Of a stretch of 64,000 nt of DNA, positions 32,415 through 42,300 are shown piece by piece. The notes beneath the pieces are model-generated. The model ran no database searches. It was not told the origin of the DNA and worked only from the letters and a program-made list of their open reading frames with translations. Source of the stretch: Euphorbia lathyris (taxonomy: Eukaryota > Streptophyta > Magnoliopsida > Malpighiales > Euphorbiaceae); NCBI RefSeq assembly GCF_963576675.1, contig NC_088910.1, forward strand, positions 30,692,531-30,756,530, written 5' to 3'. Positions within the stretch are counted from its first letter, which is position 1; every line of letters starts with the position of its first letter. The position numbers and the translations under genes were made by a program.

Positions 32415-34376
32415 TTTGATATGCATATTAAAACATATTAAAACACATTTTTGGTGCCCTCGTCATATTTATGTTCTATCAATTTGATATGCATATTAAA
32501 ACATAAGATAATCAGGGGTTATGTGCTATTTTTATCTAGATTTTCTTATTTAGATGCATTTGTTTAAAAGGGTATATTTCATATGTTGATTATCTTATGT
32601 TCTATTATTTCATTTGTTTAAAAGGGCCATTTTTATGTTCTATTCTATCAATTTGATATGCATATTAAAACAGGGGTTATTGAAGGTAAATGAAGAAGGA
32701 AAAGTAGAGGTACTAACAGATGAAGCAAAGCAAAGGCAAAAACGAAAAACCAAGCAAGAGCAGCAAAAGAAAATCAAAAATCATTTTTCCCCTGACCTTG
32801 CGTTTTGCGTTTTGCGCAGCAGCCACTGAACTGAACGGTGACCGACGGCGGTGGAGACTGAGTTGCAAGCAGCGACTGACTGACTGGTGGCCAGCGGTGG
32901 ACTGACTTGTGCGATTCCCCCCTGAGTTGAGCCGGCGGTGTGCGAGTGCGTAGAAGAAAGAATCGTAACTCTCGCATTGCTCTCCTCTTCTCAAATTAGG
33001 GATTTAGGTCTTAATTAGGTGATGTTTCCTTTTAATTTGATTTATTTTCATTAAAATCAAAACGACGTCGTTTTGATATAAAATTTTTTTTCCCCCCGGC
33101 CGGCTGCCGGGGCTCGAGCCCCACTCAACCCCCCTGGTTCCGTCCCTAGATGTGGATTAAAGTTAGGGACCTATGACCTTAAGGCCAGAACATGATTAAA
33201 AATAATATATGGGCCCCAATTAATCACAGCATTATAGTCTTCAGCCCGGGTAAATTTAATTACATAATAGTCGTTTTCTAAGTCAGTGATACTGACTTTC
33301 CCTTTCTTGACCCACTGCGCCTAGATTCTCTGAGCAAAATAGTTGAAACTAATTCTTTTTCCAAGCACCATCACTATTAAAGATAATTTCCATTTAGCCC
33401 TAAGGGCACGTTTATCGGCCGAGGAAAGCCGAATCACAGGGCATAAGGGATCGTCCTTTTCCCCATCCTCCTCGTCTGAATCAGAATAAACCTCCTCCGA
33501 GTCACCATCTAAAAGTCCATCATTAACCAATGGCTCCTCCTCGACCACTCCCATGACCGTATCTTTCCACGAATTTTTCACATTCATCATATCTCCATCT
33601 TGCCTAGAGACTACATTCAAAACAGCATGGGCCTTGACGACCCCCGTATCCACCTTGTCCTGATCACCCCCAACAGCTAAAGGAAAAGTTGAATTCCCGC
33701 AGCCAGCCAGGACATTGCTGCTGCCTGCGCCAGCAGCTGCAGATCCCCCTACCACCGCAAACCCCCTGCACGCCTCCTGGCCTACCTCTTCGCCCCCCTG
33801 GCCTACCCCATCTCCCCCTGTCCTAGATCCACGCCCTCCGCCCTCGCCAAAAACACATGCCGCAGGGATCTCCCCCGCACCGTCCGCTCGCCCGCCCGCC
33901 CGCCAAGGTCCCTCCATTCGCCCCCTGCCAATCTGCGCGTCAGATCTCCCCATCACCACCCATACAGGATCTGCCGATCCCCCCCATCCTACCCCCGCCG
34001 ATTTCCTTCCTCCCCCCTCCTTCTCCCCATCCGGCCCCAAATCCCTACCGATGCCCTTCCCCGCTTCCAGATCCACCCGATCAGCCGCCAAACGAGCCAC
34101 TCCCCCGCCCAGCGCCGCCCTCTCCATTGATCTCTCCCTCACCCGCTCCTTCAATCTCTCTCTCTCCTTCATCGCCTATTTTTTTCTCACTTCAGCCGCT
34201 CTCATATCTCTGGAATTATTCATAAATCAAAACTAATTATATTAATATCACAAATATAATTATATTAATTTCATAAAAAAAACTAACTATATTAATTATT
34301 AATTATATATTAAAATTAATCTAAAGAAAATTAGCATATTAAATGAACAAATTAATATATTATTTAATTAAATAAT

Positions 34377-35377
34377 GGGTAAATTCTAAAAAAAATCCAT
34401 GTGGTTTGATGTTCTTCCAAAAAAACCCTTGTGCTTTATTAATACAAAAAAAAAGGGACTGTGGTTTGCGCCGTTACCCGAAAATGGATAATGGCTTAAC
34501 GATGTTAAAATGCTGACGTGGCACAGGGGTAAAGTTGGAAATTTGAATTTTTTTTTTATTTTTATTTTTTTATCCATCTCTCTCTCCTCTTCTTCTTCTC
34601 CTTCCTCCTTCTCCTTCTCCTCCTTCTTCTTCCTTCTTCTCTCCTCTCCCTTCTTCTTCTTCTCTCCTCTTCTTTCTTCTTCTTCCTTCTTCTTCTTCTT
34701 CTTATCTCCTCTTCTTTCTTCTTCCTTCTTCTTCTTCTTCTTCTCTCCTCCTCCTCATTCTTCTTCTTCCTTCTTCTTCTTCTTCTTCTTCTTCTTCCTT
34801 CTTCTTCTTCCTCCTTCTTCTTCTACCTTTTTTTTTTCTTTTCTTTTTTTAAGTTTCGGAAATTTTCAGATTTCTGGAAAATTTCTAGAAATCTAGAAAA
34901 TTCCAGATTTCTTCGGAAATCTGGAAATTTCCAGATTTATGGACCAGATTTCCGGAAATCTGGATTTCCAGATTTCCGAAGAAATCTGGAAATTTCCAAA
35001 ATCTGGATTTCCAGATTTCTTCGGAAATCGAAAATTAAAAAAAAAGAATAGAAGAAAAAAAAGAAGAAGAAGAAGGAAGAAGAGAAGAGAAGAGAGGAAG
35101 AAGAAGGAGAAGAAGAAGAAGAAGAAGAAAAAGAAGAAGAAGAAGAAGAAGTAGTAGGAGGAGGAAGAAGAAGGAGGAGGAGAGAGAGAGGAAAAAAAAT
35201 AAAAAAAATCGAATTTCCAACTTTACCCCTGTGCCACGTCAGCATTTTAACACCGTTAAGCCATTATCCGTTTTTCGGGTAACGACGCAAACCACAGTCC
35301 TTGTTTTTGTATTAACAAACCATAAGAGTTTTTTTGGAAGAACATCAAACCACATGGATTTTTTTTGGAATTTACCC
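34377..35377. mobile_element. Mutator-like foldback element with 9-bp target duplication
   Basis: 1001 bp. Perfect 9-bp duplication TTAAATAAT at 34368-34376 and 35378-35386. Termini GGGTAAATTC and GAATTTACCC; the inverted ends extend about 190 bp (AAATCCATGTGGTTTGATG, GCTGACGTGGCACAGGGG on both sides). Inside, a polypyrimidine arm (CTT/TCC repeats, about 34580-34840) mirrors a polypurine arm (GAA/AGG, about 35040-35195), and the centre is a run of CCAGATTTC/GAAATCTGG palindromes. The whole element is close to one giant hairpin. No transposase; non-autonomous. The 9-bp duplication and G-starting ends are Mutator features. Confidence 0.85.
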
Positions 35378-35386
35378 TTAAATAAT

Positions 35387-36446
35387 TTTATATCATTTAT
35401 GTAACTTAACAAATTAATTTAGAAAAACAAATGAACTTAACGAAACTAAAAAGAGTAAAATGCAAATATATTCTCTAATTAAATTATTAAGTTAAATTAT
35501 ATATTATCTAACTAAATTAAAAGAGTAAAATGCAAATATATTTCGCTAAATAAATTATTTTAGCATGTTGGTTGAGAGTTTACCTATGATCCTGGAGGTC
35601 ATGGGTTCGAATCACATGGATGAGGTGGGTTGAGTGTTTTTTTATCTTTAATGTAATTTTCTTTTATTTAATGTAAGTGCATTGCGCATAACTTTTTTTC
35701 TTTTAAAAAAATTTATTTTTACATCACTTATATAAAATTAACTAAACTAATAATTAATACAAAAAATTAACTTAAACATATCTTAGAAAGAAGGGGACAG
35801 GTTGCAAAATGCAATCCTTATCCTTTTAAAGTGAGAAGTATGCTCCATTCTCTCCCTTTTAGGAGAACACCATTACAGCGCCTGATGCACCGTAATGATG
35901 AGACTCTGTTTAAAGATTATCTTTGCGTAAAGTTTGCCACCATTACGATGCACTTAACGCTGTTATAGTGACAAACTTTAAGCCGGATTGAGAAACAACC
36001 CCTTTTGCAAAATTATTTCTCAATCCGACCCGTTTTATGTCAGTAAATTCAAATTTATCATAACTTATTTATCAATTTTTTTTTATCAAATTCTGTTTAT
36101 CACCTATATCAGTTGTCAATAAAAATGACAAAAAGAAATTAAAACTCAAATGCAGTCCTTTGGAGATAGCAATTCAGAAGGGACCCACATCTTTTTCTGT
36201 TTTTCATGGAAATGGGAAGACATAAGGCACAATAGCTGAGAATGAAGGCAACGCATTATCCATATCTACACACGCGACACACCTTGCTTCATGCCTTTCT
36301 GCCGCGCGTCGCCCTATGTTTCTTCCTTTCTCCTGAAGAGTCGCTGAATTCAACGATTCTCTCAAAGCCAAGACTTGCAAAGTTAGTTTTCTATCGGTTG
36401 AGAGTGACTGAAAAATCATAAATTGGTCCTCCAACCAAACAATATA
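35387..36446. other. AT-rich spacer with a possible SINE
   Basis: Apart from the SINE-like segment listed separately, nothing is recognised. A minus-strand frame at 36204-36434 (MEDQFMIFQSLSTDRKLTL) is less AT-rich than its surroundings and might be a gene scrap, but I cannot assign it. Confidence 0.35.
35563..35650 (+). mobile_element. Possible tRNA-derived SINE head
   Basis: A tRNA-like segment: TGTTGGTTGAGAG (A-box-like) followed about 35 bases later by a perfect B box GGTTCGAATC at 35604-35613, then a T-rich tail. It does not fold into a full tRNA that I can see, so a SINE head is more likely than a tRNA gene. No target duplication found. Confidence 0.4.
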
Positions 36447-37234
36447 CAGTAAAACTTCTATAAATTAATAATGTTGGGACCACGAAATTTTATTAATTTA
36501 TAGAGATATTAATTAATCGATAAATTAATAATTATTAATTTATAGAATGATTTTAAGTTTTTTTAAATTACTAATTGTTTCAATAGCAATTTGTTTCAAA
36601 CATTGCAAAATTCGTATAGAAGATGAATATGTGACAACAAATTTAGAGTAAGCAATCATTGAATAAGAAATTCATGAACTTGAGGGAATGATTGGTTAGC
36701 TTGGTTACTGCAATCAAATGAATGTTCAATCAAATACATATTGGATTATCCAGGTGAAAACAATGAATACTCACAAGTCCAAAGTTTAGAACAAATTGTG
36801 TCGAGCGTTATGCACTGGAACTTTTGAAACCAGCCACAAGAAAGGAAACAATTATAACATCATCCACTCTTTACAATTTTTTGTTACAATTTGACAAGGA
36901 TACACCGGAACTTTTGAATGCAGTGAGAATAGTTAGAGATGAAATTCAACTAGATTTAAATTTCAAGAAAAAACAAAATACTGTAGATTCATATGTTTGC
37001 TAAATTATCCTAAGTATGTATATCTATATATATTTCGCATATGTATTTGAGAAATTATTAATTTATAGAGGTAATAATACAATGTATTTATAAAGGGTTG
37101 TTCCAGACAATTATTATTTTATTAATTTATTAAAATTGACCATTTTTTGAACTGGCCCAAGTCGGGATCAGAAGAAATTATTATTTTAAAGAGTTTATTA
37201 ATTTATCGAGTATTAATTTATAGAGGTTTTACTG
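36447..37234. mobile_element. Mariner/pogo-like element remnant with TA duplication
   Basis: Inverted ends: left CAGTAAAACTTCTATAAATT, right read inward CAGTAAAACCTCTATAAATT, each flanked by TA (36445-36446 and 37235-37236). The interior (about 36640-37000) keeps degraded coding-like sequence on the plus strand, with many stops; a short stretch near 36900-36990 resembles the C-terminus of a plant Tigger/jerky-type transposase (DEIQLDLNFKK). Confidence 0.7.
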
Positions 37235-37424
37235 TAGATGTTTTGGCTTTTAAGAGCATCTCTAATGGAATGTTTGGGTGGGTGTTTGGAAGAGTGTCTT
37301 CCATTGAAATAATCAAAGTTAGTTTTTTTTATGGTAATGTTGCCATTTTTTGGCACTCCTTTAACATCCATACTTTACGATTAAAAAAAATGATTTTAGT
37401 TATCTACTATTAATATATTTTTAT

Positions 37425-37522
37425 TAATAGTAGATAACTAAAATCATTTTTTAGCTTCCCTAGGCTAATTCCTAGGTAGTTTGTTGTTATTCGTTTTTCT
37501 TTTCCTTTTCTACCAAAAAAAA
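37425..37522 (+). mobile_element. Minimal LINE tail with inverted target copy
   Basis: Positions 37453-37522 are only the last 70 bp of the LINE 2 family 3' end (AGCTTCCCTAGGCTAATTCC ... CTACC plus an A run). A perfect 16-bp target duplication, ATTAATATATTTTTAT, flanks the insert at 37409-37424 and 37523-37538. The first 28 bp of the insert (37425-37452) are not LINE: they are an inverted copy of the target flank at 37383-37410, giving a 30-bp-arm hairpin. Confidence 0.85.
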
Positions 37523-37751
37523 ATTAATATATTTTTATAACAATATTTATAATTAAAATAAATTATATATAAAATAATGATTTGTGAGATTATAATAATA
37601 ACTTTTAGAGTTATTTAACATTGAAGTATTTTTTAAATTTTTTGTCCTTTTTAAAATGATATGAATAAAAAAAATATTTTAAAATGATGCATTAAGTTTA
37701 CCATTTATTCCGATAATTTATCCTATTAAATAGATGAACCGTCTCGTCTAA

Positions 37752-38828
37752 GGTATTGTTTGGATGGAGGTTATTTAAAGTAAGGTAAGGTAAGTGTGTG
37801 GAGGTTATTTTGTTTGTTTTGAAGTGTAATTGAAAAGTAAGGTAAGTGAGGGTAAATGAAGGTGAATTTTCTTTTATTTTCCATACACCCCGATTTGGGC
37901 GTGAAGTAAGATGAAATAAAAAAAAATCCAAGAGTGCCTTCATCCCAACATAAGAGCCAACTAACTATTTTTTAGAGAATAAAAGGGTTTTCTTTCTATG
38001 CTTTTTTTTTATTCCACTTCTTTTTCTTGGTCCATCTACGCCAACTTGAATTGAAGATAATTTTATAATTTAGTTGACAACATTTGGTTCATAAAATGGC
38101 TGAAATTTTATAATTTTTTATAACATCAATTTTTTAAGCAAAATGAAGATAATTTTGTAATTTTTGTTAAATGGCTGAAACTATTCTCTATGGGGCAAGT
38201 AAGATGAATAATAGTGTGGATTTAGTTTTTCCATATTTAAGTAAAATTAGTATATAATAATTTAATTAACTTTAGAATTTATTGATTAGTTAATAGAGAA
38301 ATAGAAATAGAAATTATAATTAAGACTAAGGATATATGAGTAATTTTATATATAACCTTATCATACTTTACCTTCAAACCAAACACAATTACATTATTTA
38401 ACCATCATTTACCTTACCTTCCATCTAAACACAATAAGTTATTTTTTAAAGGGTGAAGTACATAAATATCATAATTAAATACAAAATTACAACTAAGTCA
38501 TATCACCAAATTTAATTCTTAATATGTTATTATTCTCTGTATATTATGATTTTACACTATGATTTAAAAATTCTAGACTCCAATTCATAAATCATAAACT
38601 CTACAAAATATATTATAGACTTATAATTTATAAATTCTAATCTTTAAAGTATATTAAAAGTATTGATTTTACTTCTTACCAAAAAAAAAGTATTGATTTT
38701 ACTAGTTTGATATAATCCAAAATTATGACTTGACATAGTTGTAAATAATTTTTAGAAGATGAATTTTATTGTAATTTTCCCTTTTTTAAACCTCACTTAC
38801 TTTAATTAACTCCAATCCAAACAAGCCC
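37752..38828. mobile_element. Harbinger/Tourist-like MITE
   Basis: 1077 bp between TAA duplications (37749-37751, 38829-38831). The ends are inverted: left GGTATTGTTTGGATGGAG, right read inward GGGCTTGTTTGGATTGGAG, both followed by TAAAGTAAG words. A second, internal inverted copy of the same end lies near 38340-38440, suggesting a nested or composite structure. No transposase. The 3-bp TAA duplication and GGG/GG(T) ends fit PIF/Harbinger. It ends 20 bp before the SMC2 promoter GGCCCA element. Confidence 0.7.
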
Positions 38829-38848
38829 TAAAGCGGAGGCCCCAAAAT

Positions 38849-38980
38849 GGCCCATTTTGATGGGCTACAATCATATCCATCCGATATCACCATTTGCTCT
38901 TTTAGTTTACAGCCTTTGGATCGACCAATCACAAATTAGGAATTTACTATTAATTTCGTTTCCGAAATCCATTTTCCCGC
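38849..38980 (+). promoter_or_regulatory. SMC2 promoter elements: GGCCCA/TGGGCT and E2F site
   Basis: GGCCCA at 38849-38854 and TGGGCT at 38861-38866 are site II/TCP-type words common in plant proliferation genes. TTTCCCGC at 38973-38980 is a perfect E2F consensus, about 395 bp before the SMC2 ATG. Together they fit S/G2-phase expression of a condensin subunit. Sites are seen; regulation is inferred. Confidence 0.55.
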
Positions 38981-39374
38981 TTCTTTAGTCTCGAGGGATT
39001 TTTGTCCCCAAAATTCAAATCAATGAAACCTCTCCGTTTCCAGAAACTTGTTCACATAGAAGCCATCCTCTTTCTTTAGGTTCCATTTTCAAATTTTTTA
39101 TCAACTCATCTGCCGATTCTTGGGTTTCTACACTCGGAAGCCCTTCATAACCTTGTTCATCTGTGACTCTTACTTTTTAGTATTCCATTGGATCCTGCTC
39201 CTGTTGTTTCCTTTACATTTTGTGCAATTATAGCCTTTCTAGTGTTCCTTGAGCTCCGGGAACTCTTGAAGTGTTAGTGAATTGAAAAGTTTCTTCGCCT
39301 ACATTTCAGACAATTAGACTTGCTAGGGTTTTAGAGTCGGTGCAGTTGATTTGTTCTTATCAATTTGGGGAAGA

Positions 39375-42300
39375 ATGCACATTAAGGAGATATGTCTTGA
39401 GGGGTTCAAATCATATGCGACTAGGACGGTGGTCCAGGGTTTCGATCCCTTCTTTAATGCCATCACAGGATTGAACGGATCAGGCAAATCAAACATTCTC
39501 GATTCCATTTGCTTTGTGCTGGGTATTACCAATTTGCAGCAGGTTCGTGCTGCGAATCTCCAGGAGCTAGTGTACAAGCAAGGGCAAGCTGGCATTACTA
39601 AGGCTACTGTGTCTGTCGTGTTTGATAACTCTGATAGGAGTAGGAGCCCCCTTGGTTATGAGGATCACCAGGAGATCACCGTAACAAGACAGGTTAGTTA
39701 AATTCTTAGTGGAATTGCTCAATTTTCCAAGCATGAAGTCCAATTGCTGTCCCTTTTTAGGAAAAGACCAGCCGCAAGGCTTAAACCTTGTGTATTTTAT
39801 TGCGTGTCACTTTATGTGTTAGAAACGTTGGAAATTTTAGTTTTGGTTCCAGTTTTGTCTTTTGTGTTGGTAGCTCTTTTATTTCTTAATTTTATGGAGT
39901 GTTAATATTGACAACCACTTTCTTCTGTTTATTTTCCTTTTTCCTCCCTCGCTTAGTAGATTTACCTCTCACCATCTGCTTCAATTACTACATTTAGTGA
40001 TTAGTTCAGGGCCTAATTGAAGTTGATTGGAGAAACGTGTATACTATGGACATAATCACTCAAGGCACTATTGTTTTAATTTTTTCAATTGGACTTGATG
40101 GTTTTGTGATTTTCATACTTTTATCAAACTATATGATGAAAAATTTCCTTATTAGCTTCATGCTTCTTTGAAGTTAATTCCAAGTTTAGCTATTTTTCTT
40201 ATGGGGAAACTGAATTTGTTAAAGTATACTTCTTTACTTTGCAGATTGTGGTTGGTGGAAGGAACAAGTATCTCATCAATGGAAAGCTCGCCCAGCCCAG
40301 TCAAGTCCAAAACCTTTTCCATTCTGTTCAGCTGAATGTTAATAACCCACACTTTCTCATTATGCAAGGACGCATCACAAAAGTCTTAAATATGAAGCCC
40401 CCTGAGATATTGTCCATGCTAGAAGAGGCTGCTGGGACTAGAATGTATGAGACAAAGAAAGATGCTGCACTGAAAACTCTTGAGAAGAAGCAGAGTAAGG
40501 TAGATGAGATTAATAAACTTCTTGACCACGAAATCCTTCCTGCCTTGGAGAAGTTGAGGAAGGAAAGAATGCAATATATGCAGTGGTCCAATGGCAATGC
40601 TGAACTAGATCGACTAAGAAGATTTTGCATTGCTTATGAATATGTTCAAGCAGAGAAGATTAGAGACACTGCAGTTGGTGAGGTGGATCAATTAAAGGCC
40701 AAAATTTCTGAGATGGATGATAATACAGAAAGGACACAGGTGAAGATACAGGAAATCGAAGCTAACGTATCAAAATTGACTGCTGAGAGAGAAGCTAAAA
40801 TGGACGGGGAAGTGAAAACTTTGTCAGATAAAGTACACGTGCTCTCTCAAGACCTTGTGCGTGAATTATCTGTCTTGAATAACAAGGAAGACACTTTAAG
40901 GAGTGAAAATGAGAATGCCGAAAAGGTGACTAGGAAATTCTTGTTAACATGACATTTCTTAATATTTGCTTTCTAATTTCATTTGGTTGCACAAATTTTT
41001 TACATCAAGTTTTATTCTCCTAAATCAGCCCGTTGCCTTTCTCTATTTTCCATGTCACTTTTGATATTACATTCAGGTTGCATGTTTTCACGTACAGATT
41101 GTCTATAGTATCGAAGACTTGAAGAAGTCTGTGGAAGAGAGGGCCGCAGCTGTTAAGAAGTCTGAAGAAGGAGCAGCGGATCTCAAGAAGAGAGCTGAGG
41201 AGCTCTCTAAGAATTTAGAAGAGCACGAGAAAGATTACCAAGTAAGAAGTGCATGCTGATTTTGTTCACTTTACTCTATAGACGTTGATGTGTTCTTGCA
41301 TCGATTTCTAAAGAAATAGTTAGTTACAACAAACAGGGTGTCTTAGCTGGAAAGAGCAGTGGAAATGAGGAAAAATGCCTAGAAGATCAATTAGCTGAAG
41401 CTAAAGTTGCTGTTGGGAAAGCAGAAACAGAATTGAAACAGTTAACAACAAAAATCAGCCATGGAGAAAAAGAACTGAAAGAGAAAAAACATCAGTTAAT
41501 GTCAAAGCGCGAGGAAGCTGTTTCTGTGGAGAATGAACTTAATGCTAGAAGTAAAGATGTTGAAAATGTTAAATCGGCATTGGAATCTCTTCCATACACA
41601 GAAGGCCAGATGGAAGCTCTGCAAAAGGTTTGCAATCTCCTCTTTTGTGGTGTTTTTCTCCTGCACCTGTGGAGGCTACCAATTCGTTTCTTTTTTAAAT
41701 GTTTATTCAAACCAAAATTTTGTTCAGGACCGTTCATCTGAAATGGAGTTGGTGCAGAAGTTGAAAGACAAAATACGGGATCTTACTGCACAGTTATCAA
41801 ATGTTCAGTTCAATTACCGTGATCCTGTGAAAAATTTTGACAGATCAAAAGTTAAAGGTGTGGTAGCTAAACTTATTAAAGTAAAGGATAGCTCTACAAT
41901 GACTGCATTAGAGGTCAGTAGTGCAAGCATAATCCACTTGGTCCAATAGCATTTTCATATTGGGGAGGGGAGGTTCTTATTCTATGTTAACTTACAGGTT
42001 ACTGCTGGTGGCAAGTTATATAATGTTGTGGTGGACACTGAAAGTACTGGAAAGCAGCTTCTTCAAAATGGTGATCTTCGAAGAAGAGTAACAATTATTC
42101 CTTTGAACAAAATCCAAACCCATTCTGTACCTCAACGAGTTCAGCAGGCTGCAAGTAGACTGGTCAGTCACTTTGACCTTGTTTCTTTAAGTTAATGTCA
42201 GGTAGCTCGTTTCCTCTTTGCTTGATTTTTGCAGTGTATTCCAGGTTGGCAAGGGGAATGCAGAATTGGCGCTTTCTTTAGTTGGTTATGCTGATGATAT

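Larger units (their letters stand above)
29620..33148 (-). mobile_element. hAT element with TTF/ZMYM1-like transposase
   Basis: 3529 bp. The left end starts CAGTGGCGGAACCAGG and the right end, read inward, TAGGGACGGAACCAGG: good terminal inverted repeats. The shared target sequence is only ATGTG (29615-29619 and 33150-33154), with the full 8-bp duplication no longer perfect. It carries one transposase gene on the minus strand and about 950 bp of repeat-rich non-coding DNA on its right side. It is nested in LINE 2 ORF1. Confidence 0.85.
28680..34172 (-). pseudogene. LINE 2 ORF1, interrupted by a hAT element
   Basis: The 5' part (34172-33149) begins MKERERLKERVRERSME and is unusually GC-rich, Gly/Ala/Arg-rich and low-complexity. 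It then enters an acidic stretch (DSEEVYSDSDEEDGEKDD) and the DUF4283 domain (LGKRISFNYFAQRI, a TAG stop, then WVKKGKVSI). The hAT element interrupts just after a second TAG stop. The 3' part (29619-28680) resumes with CSVNRILTWVRSPGLPIEYY and an intact zinc knuckle CYECGMFGHTYEGC (CX2CX4HX4C), then a Lys/Glu-rich tail with further stops at about 29132 and 28860. Deleting the hAT element restores a sensible frame across the junction. Confidence 0.8.
24515..34230 (-). mobile_element. LINE 2: L1-type non-LTR retrotransposon split by a hAT element
   Basis: A full-length two-ORF LINE on the minus strand, tail at about 24515-24522 (T run on plus) and 5' end near 34230. ORF1 is interrupted at 29619/33149 by the hAT element. 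Its 3' tail and the SFPRLIPG ending match the truncated copy at 2506-2925 and the tail fragment at 37453-37522. Multiple stops and frameshifts make it inactive. Confidence 0.85.

Noticed and set aside
33715..34236. Plus-strand proline-rich frames
   Set aside because: Antisense of the GC-rich LINE 2 ORF1 N-terminus, which continues into a recognisable DUF4283 on the minus strand.
34510..35245. Ser/Phe-rich open frames in the foldback element
   Set aside because: Translation of CTT/TCC microsatellite; not genes.
36204..36434. Minus-strand 76-codon frame as a gene
   Set aside because: Slightly gene-like composition but no recognised family, splice partners or conserved motif.
39351..39374. Upstream in-frame start of SMC2
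   Set aside because: The codon at 39351 is TTG and the family begins at MHIKEI.
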